A DNA stretch of 64,000 nt, taken from positions 744,001-808,000 of the forward strand of contig BJKQ01000001.1 of assembly GCA_006538405.1 (NCBI GenBank). The letters run 5' to 3'. Source of the DNA: Hansfordia pulvinata. Taxonomy: Eukaryota; Ascomycota; Sordariomycetes; Xylariales. Of this stretch, positions 34,794-45,069 are shown piece after piece. The notes beneath the pieces were generated by a model. The model was not told the DNA's origin, did no database searches, and saw nothing but the letters and a program-made list of their open reading frames with translations. Positions within the stretch are counted from its first letter, which is position 1, and every line of letters starts with the position of its first letter. Made by a program: the position numbers and the translations under genes.

Positions 34794-35505
34794 GGCAGGT
34801 GAGGGCGCGAGGGCGCGAAGGCGCACAGCCGGCGGAGAGACGGCTGGCGGGGGAGGACGGCGTTATGGAGCGAGAGGGAGGCCGAAGGGCATATCGGAGC
34901 AGGGAAGGCGAGAGGCGACACAAGGGCGAGCACAGGAGGGACTAGGTAAGAAGGTACCTAAGGTCGAGGTCATAGAATTGATAGAGTGACGCCGTCGCAG
35001 AGTGGGACACGATGACCTGCAATCCCGTCCGTGGCGCGAGGCAGGAGCTGGCACAGCTGGGTCCAAGGCTGGCGGACAGGTACGATTGGTGGGAGCTATG
35101 GCGGGGCTGGGCTGGGCTGTACGAGCGTGGCGAGTATTCCAGTCGTATCTGCCCGCACCTGCCCCGTGCCGTGGTGCGTGCCTCCAGCAGCGCCTTCCCG
35201 TGCCCCCCCCGCCTGCAGCCGCGTCACGTCAGTCGCACCTACTCCGTCGCTCGCCCGGGCTTCGGCCCCACCATCGCCCACTGGAAAGTTGTCCACCGTA
35301 CATCTCCTTGAGTCGGCACAGCCCGACTCCATTGTCCAACTGCTCTTCCCGGCGCGGCGACGCCCCCATGCCTCTCGTCCGCTCTACGAGTAACGGCCCA
35401 CCGCATTCTGCGCACAACTATGCGGCGACTTTCTTGGAGTCAAGCCCGACGGCAGTGAGGTAGCTGGGAGGACACCCTGCAGCGCCCCCGGCCATCTCAA
35501 CCACC
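34794..35505. promoter_or_regulatory. Divergent promoter region between AP-3 beta and the 35.5 kb gene
   Basis: 712 bases between two start codons pointing apart. It contains GGTACCTA at about 34951 and a TACGAGTA copy at 35385. No further gene seen. Confidence 0.5.
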
Positions 35506-36534
35506 ATGGCGGCCCACGCCTCTCCAGCGTCTTCTCTGCCTGCTCCCCGGCCGCCGCAGCCCTTGCTCTTCTCGCCCGCTCGTCCTTCGGAGCTCCTGGC
35601 CTACGCCGTCGACCGCCTCTCCTACCCCAGCACCCTGGTCATTTGCGCGTCCAAGGCTGAATTCCTCGCATCTCTGGCCGAAGACGTCCTCGGTACCCAG
35701 CAGAAGCAGCAGCAGCAGCAGCAGCAGATGAAGAAGCATAGGCTTCTCCATCGCACCCTCCGCCAAGTCTCCTCCTCGCGCCACCTGCGAACCGTCTACG
35801 CCCCCACTGTCACTCACCTCCGCGCCTGGCTGGCCGTCCTCGGGCCGCCCTTGACTCCTACAAGCAGCGGCGGCAGCGGTCATGTCCGTGCGCCCCCAGG
35901 GCAGGAGGATGACAAGACCGGCGATGACGGCAGCAACAACAACAATGGAGCCGATGCGGCTCGCCAGCATCGCCGGCGTTCGCCAGTTCTCCTCCTCTAC
36001 GGCCTCGTAGACCAACACCGCGCGACGAGTGAGTGGAGCGCGCAGGGTCTAGGGGCGACAGCAGGCGCAGCCATTGAAGCTGTCTGGCGCGCTGGGGTCG
36101 CTGCTGGGGCCAATGGCATTGGTTGGGATGGCGGGCTGGTTCTTGTTGAACCACGGAGCGTCAGCGGCTGGGGTGGCAGCAGCAACAGCAGCAGTAGCAG
36201 CCGGCAGGGAAGCCTGCGGCCGCAGCAAATCCGGGGAGAAGAGGGGGAGAAGGCAAAAGAGGAAAAAGAAGGGCAGGGAGAGGAAAGCACCCAAGTGGAA
36301 GATACCCTTTCCAGCCTCCTCGACGAGCAACTGCCCATCCTGAGCCGCGGGGCCCACCGCAGCAGTCTGGCTCGCCTGCACGGGCGCGATCACGGCGTTG
36401 AGGAAGATGAAGACGGATACGGTGGAACTAGCAGTGCCCTCCCAGGCCGCACCGCCGACCTTGGACGCGTGCTTGGTCGATGGTTCCGATTCGAGCGGGG
36501 CGAGTGGGACACATTCGACGACGCGACGGCATAA
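35506..36534 (+). CDS. Hypothetical protein with polyglutamine tract
   Basis: A 342-residue intronless frame with good start context (CACCATGGCG). I do not recognise the family. The N-terminal half reads as folded: LLAYAVDRLSYPSTLVICASKAEFLASLAEDV, then HLRTVYAPTVTHLRAWLAVL, then SPVLLLYGLVDQHRATSEWSAQGL. These are hydrophobic strands alternating with helices. Low-complexity inserts interrupt it: QKQQQQQQQ (CAG repeats, 35698-35727), an N/G/D stretch near 140 and a Ser/Glu/Lys-rich region at about 225-265. The C-terminus (RVLGRWFRFERGEWDTF) looks like a conserved end. The strand-helix pattern could suit a divergent RecA-like fold, but no Walker A loop is visible, so no function is assigned. 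Coding status is supported by the folded-looking segments and the divergent position next to AP-3 beta. Confidence 0.7.
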   Translation: MAAHASPASSLPAPRPPQPLLFSPARPSELLAYAVDRLSYPSTLVICASKAEFLASLAEDVLGTQQKQQQQQQQMKKHRLLHRTLRQVSSSRHLRTVYAPTVTHLRAWLAVLGPPLTPTSSGGSGHVRAPPGQEDDKTGDDGSNNNNGADAARQHRRRSPVLLLYGLVDQHRATSEWSAQGLGATAGAAIEAVWRAGVAAGANGIGWDGGLVLVEPRSVSGWGGSSNSSSSSRQGSLRPQQIRGEEGEKAKEEKEGQGEESTQVEDTLSSLLDEQLPILSRGAHRSSLARLHGRDHGVEEDEDGYGGTSSALPGRTADLGRVLGRWFRFERGEWDTFDDATA

Positions 36535-37048
36535 GCAAACTGTCGAGTATACGGGACTATACATTGTAAGTCCAACATTGGGCTGCGTGGTAGGCACCAG
36601 AGCGCGTGGAGGCCCCTATGTGGCGAATTCGGATCACGCCCATGTTGGCTCCAGATCTATCTTCAGCAGATGACAAGTTGGAGAATATCAGGCTTTGGCA
36701 TTCTTCGCTCAAGAGGCCTGAGATATGCAATACACCAGCTTTTAGTCGACGTCCCTAGCCTTAGTAGGCAGGCCGACCAGCCGAGCCTCCCGTGGCCGCA
36801 AACAAAAAAGAAACCTTTGAACGCCCCCTGTTTCCGTACACGCCGTCAAAAAGTCATCCCGATCTTGGTATCCGTTCGTATCATCGTGAGATCCGTCTGT
36901 GCCCTACACCAATAAGCAATGCCAAGCCCTGCCGCAACGAAAAGAGAAACCACGAGACGCACAACGCGACCCCACCCGATCTGACCCAGGCCCTGCCGGC
37001 CCCGGTTGGTCAAACCCGACCTTTTCGTCAGTGATGAGTCGGGCACCC
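36535..37048. other. Intergenic region between convergent genes
   Basis: 514 bases of 3' flanking sequence of the 35.5 kb gene and Nuf2. Nothing else recognised. Confidence 0.6.
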
Positions 37049-38596
37049 CTATATGCCCTGCTCCATCTCGGTCATGTAGAGCTTGATGTGCGAGTCGAGC
37101 TCGAGGTACTGTTCGTAGGCGTTGTGCACCTCGGTCTCGATGTTGTCTTTGAGGTCCAGCATCTGCAAGATGCTACGTTAGTATGTGTGTGTGTGTATGA
37201 AGGGGACATGCGGCAGCTTCTCAATCTCGAGGAGAGCAAACGGAAGAAATCGGCCAGTCAAGTAAAACCCCCAGCTAACGAAAAAGAAAGAAGGAAAAAA
37301 AAAAAAAAAACTCACCTTCTTCTCCGTCTGCTCGATGCGGACGCGGCGGCGCTCAATCTCGGTGCCCTTGGCGGAACGCTCCTCGGTCAGCGTCTTATGG
37401 AGGGCGCGCAGCTCCTCCATCTTGTCCTTGGCGTCGCGGGCCTTGTCGGCGCTCTGGTCGCGCAGGCGGTCGGTGCGCTCCTGCCACTTGGCGAGCTGGC
37501 GCTGGAGCAGGGCCTGGGTGCGCTCGACCTCGCGGGCGTTGTTGCCGCGCTCGGACAGGGCGTCGCGCTGGCGGGCGTTGCGGGCGGCCTCGTCCTCCTC
37601 CTTGGCCAGCTCGGCCTGGATCTCGTCGAGCAGGCGGGCGCAGGCGGCGACGTCGGCGGAGACGACGCCGAACGAGTCGGCCGAGGTCTGCAGAGCGCGG
37701 GCGCGGCGGTCGAGCGAGTCGATGTGGGCCTTGTCGGCGGACAGGGCGTTGCCGAGCTCCTGCAGGCTGGTCTGCAGGGCCGTGGGGCTCTGCTGGGTGT
37801 AGGGGCGCAGCTTGGCGCTCTCCTGGCGCAGGGCGGCCTTCTCGGCGGCCTTGCCCTCGAGGCGGGCCGTCAGGTCCTGCTTCTTGGTCTTGGCGTCGTC
37901 GAGGCGGGCGGCGACGCGCTCCTGGTTGCGGCGCAGGTCGAGCAGCGTCTTCTTGAGCTCCTCGTTGCGGGCCGTCTTGTCGCGGACCTGGGCCTCCATG
38001 GCGCGGCGGGTGCGGCGCATGTGCTCGAGGCGGGCCTCCATGTCCTGGTTGTCGCCGTAGAGCTGCTCGATGCGCGACTTTGTCGACTCGGCGCGGTTGA
38101 AGTGGTCGTCGATGACGTTGGTCTGGCTCTCGCGGAAGCGGACAAAGTTGATGAGGTAGGAGAAGATCTTGACGAGGCGCTCGCGGGTGGGCTTGTAGAG
38201 GTCGGCGAAGCTGAAGTCGGTGATGCCGCACTCGAGCAGCAGCCGGCGCAGCGAGACGTAGAAGCCCATCAGGTTGCGCGTGTCCGGGGGCACCACGTCC
38301 GGGTACTCGGCGGCGACGTGCTCGGCCGCGGCGCGCATGGCGGGCTCGACCGTGTCGCGCGTGGCGTTGAGCAGCAGCTCCGCAAACCACTCGAAGATCA
38401 TCTGGACCTGCAAGGGGTTGGGCTTGTTGAGGTCGGCGACGGTGAAGGGGATGCCGATGTCGGTTATACAGCCGACAATCTCCTTGTCCGGCAGGCGCAT
38501 GAAGGCGTCCGCCTCGTCCTCCTTACGGCGGGCGTTGCGCGACTGCTGCTGCTGCTGCTGCGTCGGCAGGATCGACATGCGCGAGTTGAAGGCCAT
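37049..38596 (-). CDS. nuf2: Kinetochore protein Nuf2 (Ndc80 complex)
   Basis: Exons 38596-37316 and 37162-37049, joined in phase 0 across a 153-base intron (GTGAGT donor, CTAAC branch site, TTGCAG acceptor), give 464 residues. Nuf2 pairs with Ndc80 to attach kinetochores to microtubules. Residues about 28-175 form the calponin-homology head: [60 protein letters not shown]. The rest is a long coiled coil rich in Arg, Glu, Gln and Ala. The last exon encodes the conserved end [15 protein letters not shown] and [14 protein letters not shown]. The intron contains a T-run on the coding strand (A-run at 37296-37310). Reading into it gives a spurious 472-residue frame. A very long open frame on the opposite strand is a codon-bias shadow. 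Confidence 0.95.
37296..37310. repeat. Poly-A run in the Nuf2 intron
   Basis: Fifteen A on the plus strand, beginning four bases inside the Nuf2 intron from its donor GT. On the coding strand it is a T-run directly after the 5' splice site. Confidence 0.85.
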
Positions 38597-39521
38597 GGTG
38601 GCGACGCGCGCGACACCCGAGGCGCACGCGGGCGGGCGGGCGTAGTGGGTGAGAGTTTTGGGAGTGAGGAAATGCCGTAATTGCCGGGCTTGTCGGTGTT
38701 TGTTTGGTATTTGGATGTCGGGAGTTCAGGTCAGTGTTGTCGCGACGGCACCTGAGCGGGCGTCATGCAGGGACAGAGTGTGGTTTGGGGCGGTCTACGT
38801 ACGCACGCAGTGTGTGCGCGGAGGGGTGAGGCGCGTTTGCTGAGGCGTGGGAGGGCGGTTGGCCATCGCGGGCGCGTGCCGGGGCCGTTTATTTACTTTG
38901 GTCCAATTTGGTCCGGGGGCAGTCGCCTAAGGCTACTATGTACGAGAGCCCCTCGTATATCCCGGACCTGAGCCGCCCAATCCGGCTACCTAAGTGTTTG
39001 GATACCTCACGTCCAGTTGGAGTAGGTACTCATAACCTCGTTCGTGCCTACCCTGTCTGCCGTGCTGCGTCCTCACTCTCCTTTTACCCACGGGCAAGAG
39101 CGACCCCCAACTTCGCTGTCTGCAATGGATCTACTCAAATGGAAGCCAAGGGCAATATCGTAAGCGACTCGCAAAATATGGCCATGCCTGATGCGTTATA
39201 GGTAATTCAGTTGCACGCGTGTTATTCCATCTGCGGAGTTTATAGCTGGGGTAGATTCTCGTATTGTGGCTTAGAACCTGGAACTCTCAACGGAAATCAA
39301 CGAGACCAGACGTCGGCCCGAGAAAATGGTCAAGCAGCAAGTATGTCAGACGGGAATCCTATGTAAACGAAAGACATTCGATAAGTGAACTAAGCGCGGA
39401 TCATGAACATTTCAGAATGACACCAGTGATCACGATCACCTTCTTCCATCACACCACCTTTCTTTCTCCTCTACATTCATAAACCTCCACACGTAATACC
39501 AATAGACACACAAGAAAGCCC
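38597..39521. other. Intergenic region upstream of Nuf2
   Basis: Nuf2 promoter side plus 3' flank of the broken gene at 39.5 kb. Nothing conserved was recognised. Confidence 0.55.
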
Positions 39522-40939
39522 TCAAATCTTGGGCGGCGGCGCAACAGCGGCGGGCGTGTCCCGGTCCGCAGCCACGCCGCGCTTCCTCATCTTCTTGTTC
39601 GGGGGGCACTCCCCGCTGCCGCCCTCGGAGCACTCGCGCGCGACCTTGACGGCCTCGCCGAGCTCGATGTCGGCGACGGCGAACTCCGGGGCGACGAGGG
39701 CGAAGGCGTCGACGGCGGCCTCGAGCAGCTCGCACTCAAAGTCTCCCGAGGCGCCCTTGTCCATCTCCCAGCGCGCGTCGATCCACATGGTTGCCCCGGG
39801 GTCCTTCTGCACCCTCCACCAGGGGTTGTAGGACTGCGGACCGGCGAAGCCTGTGTAGAGTGAAGTAAGGAAGATTAGCTTACGTGGACAGGCAGAGAGG
39901 TAGGTAGATAGGTCCAGGTGGAGTCGAGAAGCTTTTTACTAGATAGAGAGAAAGGGAGAGAAGAAGAAGAGAGAGACACATACCAACGGTGTTGCACCAG
40001 GTGGCCGTCTTCTCGATGGAAGCCTGGCGGGGCGCGAGCAGCTACTCCAGGACGCCCCCGACCAGACCCGACCCGGCCCTCTTGCGGTACTGCGGGACCA
40101 TGTACCGGGTCTCGTAGCAGTTGCTGCCGGCGGCGGCGTTCTGGGCGGCGGCGGCGGCGGTGCGGATGAGGGCGTCGCGGATCCGGGTGCTGTTGTGCTT
40201 GCTCGACTCGACCGAGACGGCCAGCTCGCCATCGGTGGTCAGGAGCCCCAACGACTCGTAGTCGACGCCGGGGACGCCGACCGTGTCGGTGGAGCACGAG
40301 GTGAAGGAGCCGTCGACGGCGGCGCTCGGGCAGATGCGGTCCAGGGCACTCGAGACGCCCGTCACCCGTGTACAGCGCCTCGCCGGTCAGGGTGCCGACG
40401 TGCACCGAGGAGCTGCCGGCCTCGACGGTGACGGCGTTGGTCTGCGCGACACAGCCGGGCAGGGTGTGGCACTCGTCCTCGTTGTTGACCACCTTCTTGC
40501 ACAGCATGCAGTGCTTGGCGTCGGTCGTCGCGAGGCCGAAGCCGGTCGTGATGGTGAGGTCGCGGGGCGCTACCGTGGTCGTCGTTGGTGTCGAGGATTC
40601 GGTCCCGGTAGTTACGGGGTGAGAAGGAGGAGGAGGAGGAGGAGGAGGAGTGGAAGAGGATGAGTCTGGGCTGGTCCCCCGGCAAGAACGCGGTGCCGGT
40701 CCGTTGCCGTTGCTTTTGCCCTTGCCGTTGCCGTAGTCGACCTCGCCGTCGGGGTTACGGTTGCGAGGACGGTTACGGTCGTCTCGGGAACGCCCCTTTT
40801 CGCGACGGCATCCGTCGGCGGCAGTGTTGAATAGGAGCAGCTGGAACATGGCGATCAGAAGAGTCGTCTTAGAGCAGTGCCAGGTATACGCATGGTGTTG
40901 TTGGTGAAGACACGGGGGCCCGAGGCTGTGTGAGGCCAT
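39522..40939 (-). pseudogene. Broken gene for a Cys-containing, probably secreted or cell-surface fungal protein
   Basis: Exon 40939-39984 and exon 39850-39522 are linked by a good 133-base intron (GTATGT donor, CACAG acceptor). The first part is a low-complexity basic and Ser/Thr/Pro-rich stretch. A domain follows with KHCMLCKKVVNNEDECHTLPGC, then SSVHVGTLTGEALYT. The frame then shifts at a CCC run (plus 40365-40367, one base too many) and continues as VTGVSSALDRICPSAAVDGS and IRDALIRTAAAAAQ. An in-frame TAG stands at 40042-40044, before KTATWCNTV, the intron, GFAGPQSYNPWWRVQKDPGA and LVAPEFAVADIELGEAV. Removing one base makes the exons add up to whole codons, so two lesions break a formerly continuous gene. 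The Cys-rich pattern recalls C-terminal parts of some fungal class V chitinase-type proteins, but that is a weak guess. No signal peptide is clear. Confidence 0.65.
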
Positions 40940-41743
40940 GGAGTCCCAGGGGCTTGCTTACCTTCCTGGTAGTATCTCGTAGGAAGGGGGGACGAGGTGT
41001 CCATGATCGTGGCCTGCGCGCCATGAGTTGGCGTTGTCTGTCGGCGTAGTTGTGTTGGTTGCATAGCCGCTGCGTCCGTTGCGGCTATACCAGGCCCGCT
41101 GATCTTCAACAGACCGAGATCCTCCATCTACCAGGGAAAACCAGCCAACCAACCAACAAATGAACAAACGAACAGCAAGGGAACCCTCCCCCAGGCCGAT
41201 CTCAGACAGTGGAGGGGGCGGGCGATCTGGCAGGCAGCCTCTCGTTCTCTGCGCATTCTGCCTTGCCAGCCCAAGTTGACAGGGGTGTGACATCAATAGT
41301 TTAGGTAGACGATGGGGAGTCCATTAGAAACATCCACGATTTGTCGGTGATGTATATGTGGTGTCTACGGTTACGCTAGTCTATTGATCTTGACCGCGGG
41401 ATTCCCGACCTGCAAGTTAAGTTGGCCTCTCTGCCTCATCTTTCTTGCCTCATCACACATAATCTCTCTCCCCTCCTGATTCCAGCTTCTTTACCTAAGG
41501 TACTTAGGTATAGGTACATACCTACCTACCGGACATACTTCTTATCCCTTCCATCGCACCTTCTTTCTTCACCCTCTTTTCCTTTCCACTCCGCACCTTC
41601 CGTTTCTTGAGTCTCGGTCTGAACTTCTGCTTCCATCACAACACAGCACGTTTCGGCATTGCCTTGCCTTGCTTTGCTTTACCTTGCCCTCTCCCATCCC
41701 GTCCTCTCCTTCTCCTTCTCTGCCTTCGCTCACAAGTGCAGCC
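40940..41743. promoter_or_regulatory. Region between the broken gene and the ankyrin-like gene, with TAGGTACCTA-type motifs
   Basis: About 800 bases. At 41498-41530 there is a run of CCTAAGGTACTTAGGTATAGG and ACCTACCTACC steps. A C/T-rich stretch then leads to the start codon at 41744. This is the same motif class seen before other genes in the window. Confidence 0.45.
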
Positions 41744-43340
41744 ATGTCCGACATGGACGATGCGGGGCTCGACACGTATCGCCGAGCTGTCGAGTCGGGC
41801 GACCTTGCCCTCCTCGACCACGATATTCAGAAGCAAACTCTCGTCCCCGCGGGCCACCAGCAGCTGCTGCACCACGCCGTGTCCTGCGGCTCCGGGCCGG
41901 CCGTGGACTTTCTGGCGTCCCGGGGCTGGAAGCTCGACACGTTTTGGACCACCGAGTACGGGCCCTCGAGGTTCCCGCCCGAGTCGATCGACGCGTTCGT
42001 CGTCGCCACGGTGGACGAGCTTGAGGCTCTCGAGCGGCACGGTTTCCCATTCCAAGACTTGGGAACTTGGCTTATCTAGTGAGTAGACTCTGTCCATCGC
42101 TCTCTCTACCCCCCACCACATGTTTCTCTCTCTAGACTAATCAACAATACGCTAATCCGAACCCCCGCACAAAAGCCCAATAGCGACCGGCTTCCCCTGC
42201 TCCGCCAGAAGTAGAGGAGGAGAAGATGCAGAGAAAAGGCCAAGAGAGAGAAGAAGGCAGTTAAGGAGGAGACCGTCGCCAGAAGATCGCCAGCGCCGCG
42301 AGGCCGCAGTTGCCTTCATGCTGGCCCGCGGGGCGCACCCGCACCAGCGCGAGGACGAGGTGCGGCGGCCCGAGCCCTCGCAGGACGTGCGCCTGCTCAG
42401 CGGCGCGTCCGACGGGCGCGCTCGCGTTCTCAACCGCCTGGCCATGGACGGCGACACGGTCATGTTCGACTTCCTCGTCACCCGCGGGGGCGCGGATCCG
42501 CGACGCTGCGCCGCGCTGCACTTTGCTGCGCGCTACCGAGGCGATGACGACGGTGGTGATGGACCACTCGATGATGAGGAGGCAGAGGAAAAGGGAGGTG
42601 AGGGGGAGGAGGAAGGAGAGAAGGGCGTCGCCGCCGCCGCCGCCAACGTGGACGCCGTCATGACGCACTTCATCGAGCGGTACGCCTACGACGTGGGCGC
42701 GGACGAAACGTGCGGCGGCCTGCGGAGCGGCACCAACTCTCTGCAGACGCACCCGCGGGGCGGTACAGCCCTCGAGGTCGCTGTGCACGAGGGCAACGCG
42801 GCGGCTGCGCGGGCGCTACTCCGGCACGGCGCGATGGCCCCCGGGACCGGGGCCGAGGTCGCCGCGGTTCGTCGGGCCGTCGCCGCGGGGTCGCCGTCCA
42901 TGCTGGCCCTGCTACTTGACCACGGCGCCGACGCCACGGCCGCGTGCCGGCACGTCGTCGCCCTACTGACGCAATGGCGTGGCAACCCTGGCGCGGTCCC
43001 GGCAGCCCCGCTAGGCCTGGTCGAGGTGTGCATGGACCGCGGCGCCGACCCGGAGGAGGCGGACGACACGCTTGAGGGCTTCCGCGAGGAATTGGCGCGG
43101 ATGCAGGAGAGAGAGGGGAGGGCTGCTGCACAAGGTCCAGGTCGTCTTGCGCGACCAAGCCGCGAGGCTGCGCATGGAGAGGGAGAACCAGTGAGGGGGG
43201 GGGGCTCTCCTTTTCTTGCCCCGGCTAAGCCACTTGTTCTCCCCAGTCTTTGCTCTCACAGAAGCACGCATTGGGCTCAACCATGCCAACAGAACGAACA
43301 AGTCGTGCCGCCCCTTTTCTTGTTGCGAGCCTCATTATAG
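41744..43340 (+). CDS. Ankyrin-repeat-like protein
   Basis: Exon 41744-42078 and exon 42176-43340, joined across a 97-base intron (GTGAGT donor, ACTAATC/GCTAATC branch candidates, AAAAG acceptor). The product is about 499 residues. Ankyrin-type helices are visible: HQQLLHHAVSCGSGPAVDFLASRG, ALEVAVHEGNAAAARALLRHGA, RRAVAAGSPSMLALLLDHGAD and GLVEVCMDRGADPEEAD. A basic low-complexity insert lies just after the junction (RPRERRRQLRRRP) and a Glu/Gly insert near residue 285. Ankyrin repeats are protein-binding scaffolds, so no specific role follows. The C-terminus is uncertain. After FREELARMQEREG the annotated frame turns into low-complexity sequence to 43340, while the next frame gives an amphipathic LLHKVQVVLRDQAARLRME and stops at 43194. 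A one-base indel near 43119 is possible. Confidence 0.75.
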
Positions 43341-44981
43341 GAAAGATACAAGGGGGGCCCGCAGCTCGGCTGAAGCACAGGACGCGGGCCTGTGCGAGCT
43401 TCCACCACCAGTCAGATTCGCAAGCGGGACGGAGCGGAGGCCCCAGAGCAGATGGCATATTGCCGTGTGCTTTTGTCCTCCGTTGCATGCGAACAAGAGA
43501 TGTGGAAGAGAAAAGATATGGTAAAAGGAGGGGAAACAAAAGAAAAAAACAAAAAAGACTGAAGAGCCCGTTGCCCCTCGTGCCCCATTCTCAGGGAAAC
43601 GTCGTCGTCGCGCGCGCGCTTGAGTACCTAACCTACCTACCTACTCGTAGACGCAGCCGTGGCCACAAACCCTGCAAACCCGCGTGCCGCTGCATCGGCA
43701 GGTTGCTTGCTACGTGGGCGATTCCGACAGGCACAGATAAGGTACCTATCAACTCGCAGATGGGGCCTTTGCTGCCATGCGCCTTTGCGTCCCGCGCCTG
43801 CATGAGCAGCGGGTGTCACCGGTGGCACCCCCTTGTGGCAGCCTCACGAGCACCTCTGCTGAGCTGCGGGAAAAGTGCGCGTACCCGAGATTAACCATGT
43901 AGGTACGCGCAGATGGAACGGCGCCGCAACGCACGAGCAGCTGCCGGGGATTCACTGCGCCGGACTGTCCCATCCGAGAAAAAGAATGGAAGAGTAGACG
44001 CGAAGGAGAGGGAGAAGAGGGAAGATAACCACCATGGACACCTACGATGTCGTATGCCACGACAGGACAAGGGTACCTTAGGTACCAATGAGCGCAACCG
44101 CCCTGACATCTCGTCTCGTCTGTACTACACAACTTGCATGTCTGTGTGCACACCTACAGCTTACCTGGGTATGTTATAGGCCAGTCCACGAGCCTCGCCT
44201 GCGCTGCAGGTCTAACTAGTCTCGCTTGCTTCCTGGTTGTCCATAGGTAGGTACCGAGAGTGCGATGCAGAATGCCGGGCCGGCCGTCGCGGATCAACAC
44301 CAAAGAAAATGGGGGGAAAAAAGAGAACGATATCACCGTGTGTCGCACGGGTGCTGACCAGCGCACCAAACGAGACTTGCCCGCCCCGTGGGCGCCAGCA
44401 ACAGCGTTCTCCACCTCGCTCGTGCCTTTGCCGGATCGCACCGGCTGCAGTGCGCTTTCACAGGAACCGTCCGACGCCCCCAGCCCCCCTCCCTCTTAAA
44501 AAAGGTATTAGTTTATCATTAATATCTGAAAATACTGTAACTAAATACTGACCTTCATCTCCTCGTAGTCAGGGCCGCGACCGCGCCGGCGGGAGAGCGC
44601 GACGTGCAAGAGCCGGCGAGCTCAAAGACGCGTCACGTGTGAGCGCTTGTGTTCAGTAGGTACCGGTGAAGCAGAGAGGAGCCGAGTGGAGGGGAGAAAA
44701 TGTGTGCGAGGGACGGCGCGCGTGGAGATGCGAGTATGGGCGCGGCGGGGCGCATCTATGGATACACATGTCATTGCGTCTGGCTGCCTGTCTTGTCTGT
44801 CTTGTCTGTCTGTCTCGTCTGTCTGACTTTTTTTCTTGTCCATCTGATGGTGAACCTGCCGGTCTCAGACCAATAATTCCGACCTGGTATGGTCTTTTTC
44901 TTTCTTCATTTTCAACAAAGACGTTTGTTGTCTCAAACATCTCTGCGACAAACGTGAAAACCGCCACATGGTCTGCGACAT

Positions 44982-44999
44982 GGGGGGGGGGGGGGGGGG
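44982..44999. repeat. Poly-G run (18 G)
   Basis: Homopolymer directly preceding a G-rich minisatellite in the gene desert. Confidence 0.9.
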
Positions 45000-45005
45000 T
45001 GGGAA

Positions 45006-45069
45006 GGGAGGGGAGCCCAGCGGGAGGGGAGCCCAGCGGGAGGGGAGCCCAGCGGGAGGGAGGGCAGCC
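45006..45069. repeat. 16-bp minisatellite
   Basis: Three perfect tandem copies of gggaggggagcccagc (45006-45053) are followed by one degenerate copy. Together with the preceding G-run this makes a strongly G-skewed block with G-quadruplex potential. Confidence 0.9.

Noticed and set aside
36899..38680. 593-codon open frame on the plus strand
   Set aside because: It is the mirror of the Nuf2 exon, with Leu/Val/Gly-biased composition created by the GC-rich third positions of Nuf2 codons. No domain and no splice logic.
43250..43894. 214-codon frame after the ankyrin-like gene
   Set aside because: No recognisable domain, overlaps other frames on both strands, and continues into motif-rich intergenic DNA.
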